Shown here in pieces: positions 62,537 through 64,000 of a stretch of DNA of 64,000 nt (the first letter of the stretch is position 1; every line of letters begins with the position of its first letter). The DNA is from Palsa-189 sp963803735 (GTDB lineage Bacteria; Acidobacteriota; Terriglobia; Acidiferrales; UBA7541): assembly GCA_963803735.1 (NCBI GenBank), contig CAWDNV010000001.1:561816-625815 (forward strand), written 5' to 3'. The notes under the pieces were generated by a model. It did no database searches. It was not told where the DNA came from and was given only the letters and a program-made list of their open reading frames with translations. The position numbers were made by a program, and so were the translations under genes.

Positions 62537-63550
62537 ATGAAAAGCTTGCCCGTCCTTGCGGTTCTCTTGATGGCCCTGGGGGCAAGCTGGGCCGGGCAGA
62601 AGCAACCGGAAAAGCGCTTGCCATATGCCGCGATCCACGATCCACAATTTATTCCCGCTTCGTCCGCAACCTTTTTACATGATCCCGATCGCGTGATCGG
62701 CATTGCCAGTGGACCAACGGCTAAAGCCTATCCCGCCGCCATCCTTTCTCAGCATGGCCTAGTCGAGGATCAGTCACCGTCTGGACCCATTGCCATCACC
62801 TGGTGAAGCTTCTGCAACACGGCCCTCGTGTTCAGGGCCGCAGCAAAAGGGCACCAGCTTCAGTTCGAAAATGCAGGCGTCATTGGTGCTAACGAAGTCT
62901 TCAAAGACCGCGAAACAGACAGCCGCTGGCAACAGTCCAGCCTAGAAGCGATTTCGGGACCTCTAAAAGGCGAGCATCTCAAGCTGTATCCTTTTCTGCT
63001 GACGGATTGGGGTGAGTGGCGCCGCCTGCATCCCGATACGGTCGTGCTGAAACCTCTGCTTGGTTATGCGGATCGCATCCCGGAAAGAAATGAAATGATT
63101 CGCCAAGGTCTATCGGGCGAGGGTTCAGCGCCTCCAGGTGTGCTCCGCGTGGACGATCGATTAAAGCCTAAAACGATGGTTTTGGGTCTGGCCGTGGGCG
63201 GATCCGATGAGGCATTTCCGCTGTCCATTCTTCGGCAGGAGCAGGTGATCAACGAGCAAATCGGCGGCCAGCCAGTTCTAGTTGTGCATCAGCCATCATC
63301 AGACACGACCACCGCTTTTATCGCGCGTGTAAAAGGCACGCCGCTGAAATTCCGTGCTGCGAATGCAGATGCCACCGAACTGATCGATGAGCAAACGAAA
63401 TCGCGGTGGAATCCTTACGGGGACTGCATTTCCGGCGCATTCAAGGGGTCGCAACTCACATCACTGATACTAGAGCCGGAATATTGGTTTGCCTGGTCGG
63501 AATTCCATCCGGATACAAAAATCTATGCGGTCACGGAGCCAAAGCGCTAA
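62537..63550 (+). CDS. DUF3179 protein with in-frame TGA, putative selenoprotein
   Basis: A 337-residue secreted protein if the TGA at 62804-62806 is read through (codon 90). It starts with a signal peptide (VLAVLLMALGASWAG) and a strong AAAGGAG site. The DUF3179 motif normally T-Y-C-x-x-C-(N/G) reads here T-W-TGA-S-F-C-N-T-A-L-V-F, and the frame then stays open for 247 codons with family motifs (DRETDSRWQQSSLEAISGPL, LTDWGEWRRLHPDT). A second, weaker DUF3179-like unit fills residues 190-335, where HQPSSDT replaces the Cys motif. The TGA lies exactly where Sec would replace the first Cys, and a SECIS-like hairpin follows. Otherwise it is a nonsense mutant encoding an 89-residue stub. Confidence 0.7.
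62820..62840 (+). promoter_or_regulatory. SECIS-like stem-loop after the in-frame TGA
   Basis: CGGCCCT and AGGGCCG form a perfect 7-bp stem around the loop CGTGTTC. The loop starts 20 bases after the TGA and has G as its second base, both within the published bacterial SECIS pattern (G among the first two loop bases, loop roughly 16-37 bases from the UGA). A lower helix CTGC/GCAG could stack beneath with a bulge. It lies in the coding frame (A-L-V-F-R-A). Confidence 0.55.
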
Positions 63551-63984
63551 GCCGGCCCCGGCATAGTCAACTGAACCCCTTTTTTCGCAAAAATCATGGC
63601 GAGGAGTTTTGCCGGCTCCGTTGCACTGGCGTTATTCGATACCTCGTGGGTGCTCCCGGGCGGCTCAAAAAACATCTCGCCTGTTCGATAAGTTCTCTCT
63701 TCCTGCCCGGAGATCTTGGTGACAATCGCCCCTTCCAGCACATAAGCGAGGACGAAGCCCGCATGGTGATGCGCCTGGCCGACTCTTCCCGGCGGGTAAT
63801 CCACATAGCTGACTGTTACCTCCCAGTCTTCCATTGTGATGTTCGGCAGGTCGTGTTTGAAGACAGGGCCGGTGGCTCGTGGGGCCTGTTGAGCGGTTAT
63901 TCCGTTTCTCGTCCGGGCATCTACAGTGCCCAATTCGCATAGCAAAGCAATAGCCGCAGCGAGTGTATCTCGGCGTGTGATCAT
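63547..63984 (-). CDS. Secreted cupin-domain protein with RR signal
   Basis: A 145-residue protein. The N-terminus MITRRDTLAAAIALLCELGT has two Arg before a hydrophobic stretch, like a short twin-arginine signal. The cupin barrel has GQAHHHAGFVLAYVLEGAIV (metal His cluster) and FFEPPGSTHEVSNN (second metal His). It probably binds a metal in the periplasm; the ligand is unknown. Its stop overlaps the stop of the convergent DUF3179 gene by four bases. It is unrelated in detail to the cupins at 6802 and 61672. Confidence 0.82.
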   Translation of the reverse strand: MITRRDTLAAAIALLCELGTVDARTRNGITAQQAPRATGPVFKHDLPNITMEDWEVTVSYVDYPPGRVGQAHHHAGFVLAYVLEGAIVTKISGQEERTYRTGEMFFEPPGSTHEVSNNASATEPAKLLAMIFAKKGVQLTMPGPA

Positions 63985-64000
63985 GGCCTGATTATACTCG

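Noticed and set aside
62537..62806. Reading the DUF3179 region as two separate genes (62537-62806 and 62828-63550)
   Set aside because: The second piece has no ribosome site or signal peptide, begins in mid-domain, and is in the same frame as the first. Only the TGA separates them, so it is one gene, read through or mutated.
1..64000. tRNA, rRNA, CRISPR arrays, insertion sequences or integrase genes
   Set aside because: I looked for T-arm patterns, regularly spaced repeats, transposase motifs and terminal inverted repeats and found none that hold up. A GGTTCGAATC-like match near 16262 is inside the RND gene.

Overview
The window looks like a chromosomal segment of an Acidobacteriota bacterium (Terriglobia-like). 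The basis is gene content: a large Oar-type TonB-dependent receptor with an N-terminal carboxypeptidase-regulatory-like domain, several secreted YncE/YVTN-type beta-propellers, heavy-metal RND pumps, a UbiE/MenG methyltransferase and many Ala/Pro-rich secreted proteins. No rRNA, tRNA, CRISPR array, phage or insertion sequence was recognised. The taxonomic call is an inference from protein style, not a search result.

Layout. (1) 1-7400, housekeeping: a C-terminal processing protease running off the left edge, divergent from tatA-tatC, a glutaminyl-cyclase-like M28 lipoprotein, aroB and ubiE. A convergent Zn/Mn-type ABC transporter pair and a secreted cupin follow. (2) 7427-13082, a minus-strand drug-efflux operon in the order TetR, HlyD-type fusion protein, ABC ATPase, ABC-2 permease, TolC, with a readable promoter and operator. 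(3) 13198-16095, a Pro/Gly-rich secreted protein, an unknown secreted protein and a MerR-like HTH fused to TPRs. (4) 16250-33612, two consecutive modules of the same design. In each, a CusCBA/CzcCBA-type HME-RND operon on the minus strand is divergent from a NarL/FixJ-type two-component system on the plus strand. The outer-membrane gene of the first module carries a +1 frameshift. (5) 33778-35233, three small membrane proteins. (6) 35424-49538, a TonB receptor, an amidohydrolase, an OmpR-type two-component system, four secreted beta-propellers, a metallo-beta-lactamase-fold hydrolase and an SGNH hydrolase. Three copies of an 11-bp-phased direct repeat lie upstream of the amidohydrolase, the regulator and the first propeller, so part of this block may form one regulon. 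(7) 50264-63984, a redox/stress island: persulfide/CoA-disulfide reductase with rhodanese, two universal stress proteins, a sodium:solute symporter, a GH15 glucoamylase, an orphan kinase, a membrane molybdopterin oxidoreductase with a broken ferredoxin-reductase-like neighbour, DUF488, cupins, a frameshifted metallothionein and a DUF3179 protein.

The most notable observation is the DUF3179 gene at 62537-63550. It is interrupted only by an in-frame TGA that falls exactly on the first Cys of the family's CxxC motif (T-W-TGA-S-F-C-N). Thirteen bases after the TGA is a perfect 7-bp stem with a 7-nt loop whose second base is G, which fits the bacterial SECIS pattern. A new selenoprotein is the reading I favour. 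A single nonsense mutation (TGC to TGA) or a sequencing error remains possible, especially as three other genes in the window contain frameshifts.
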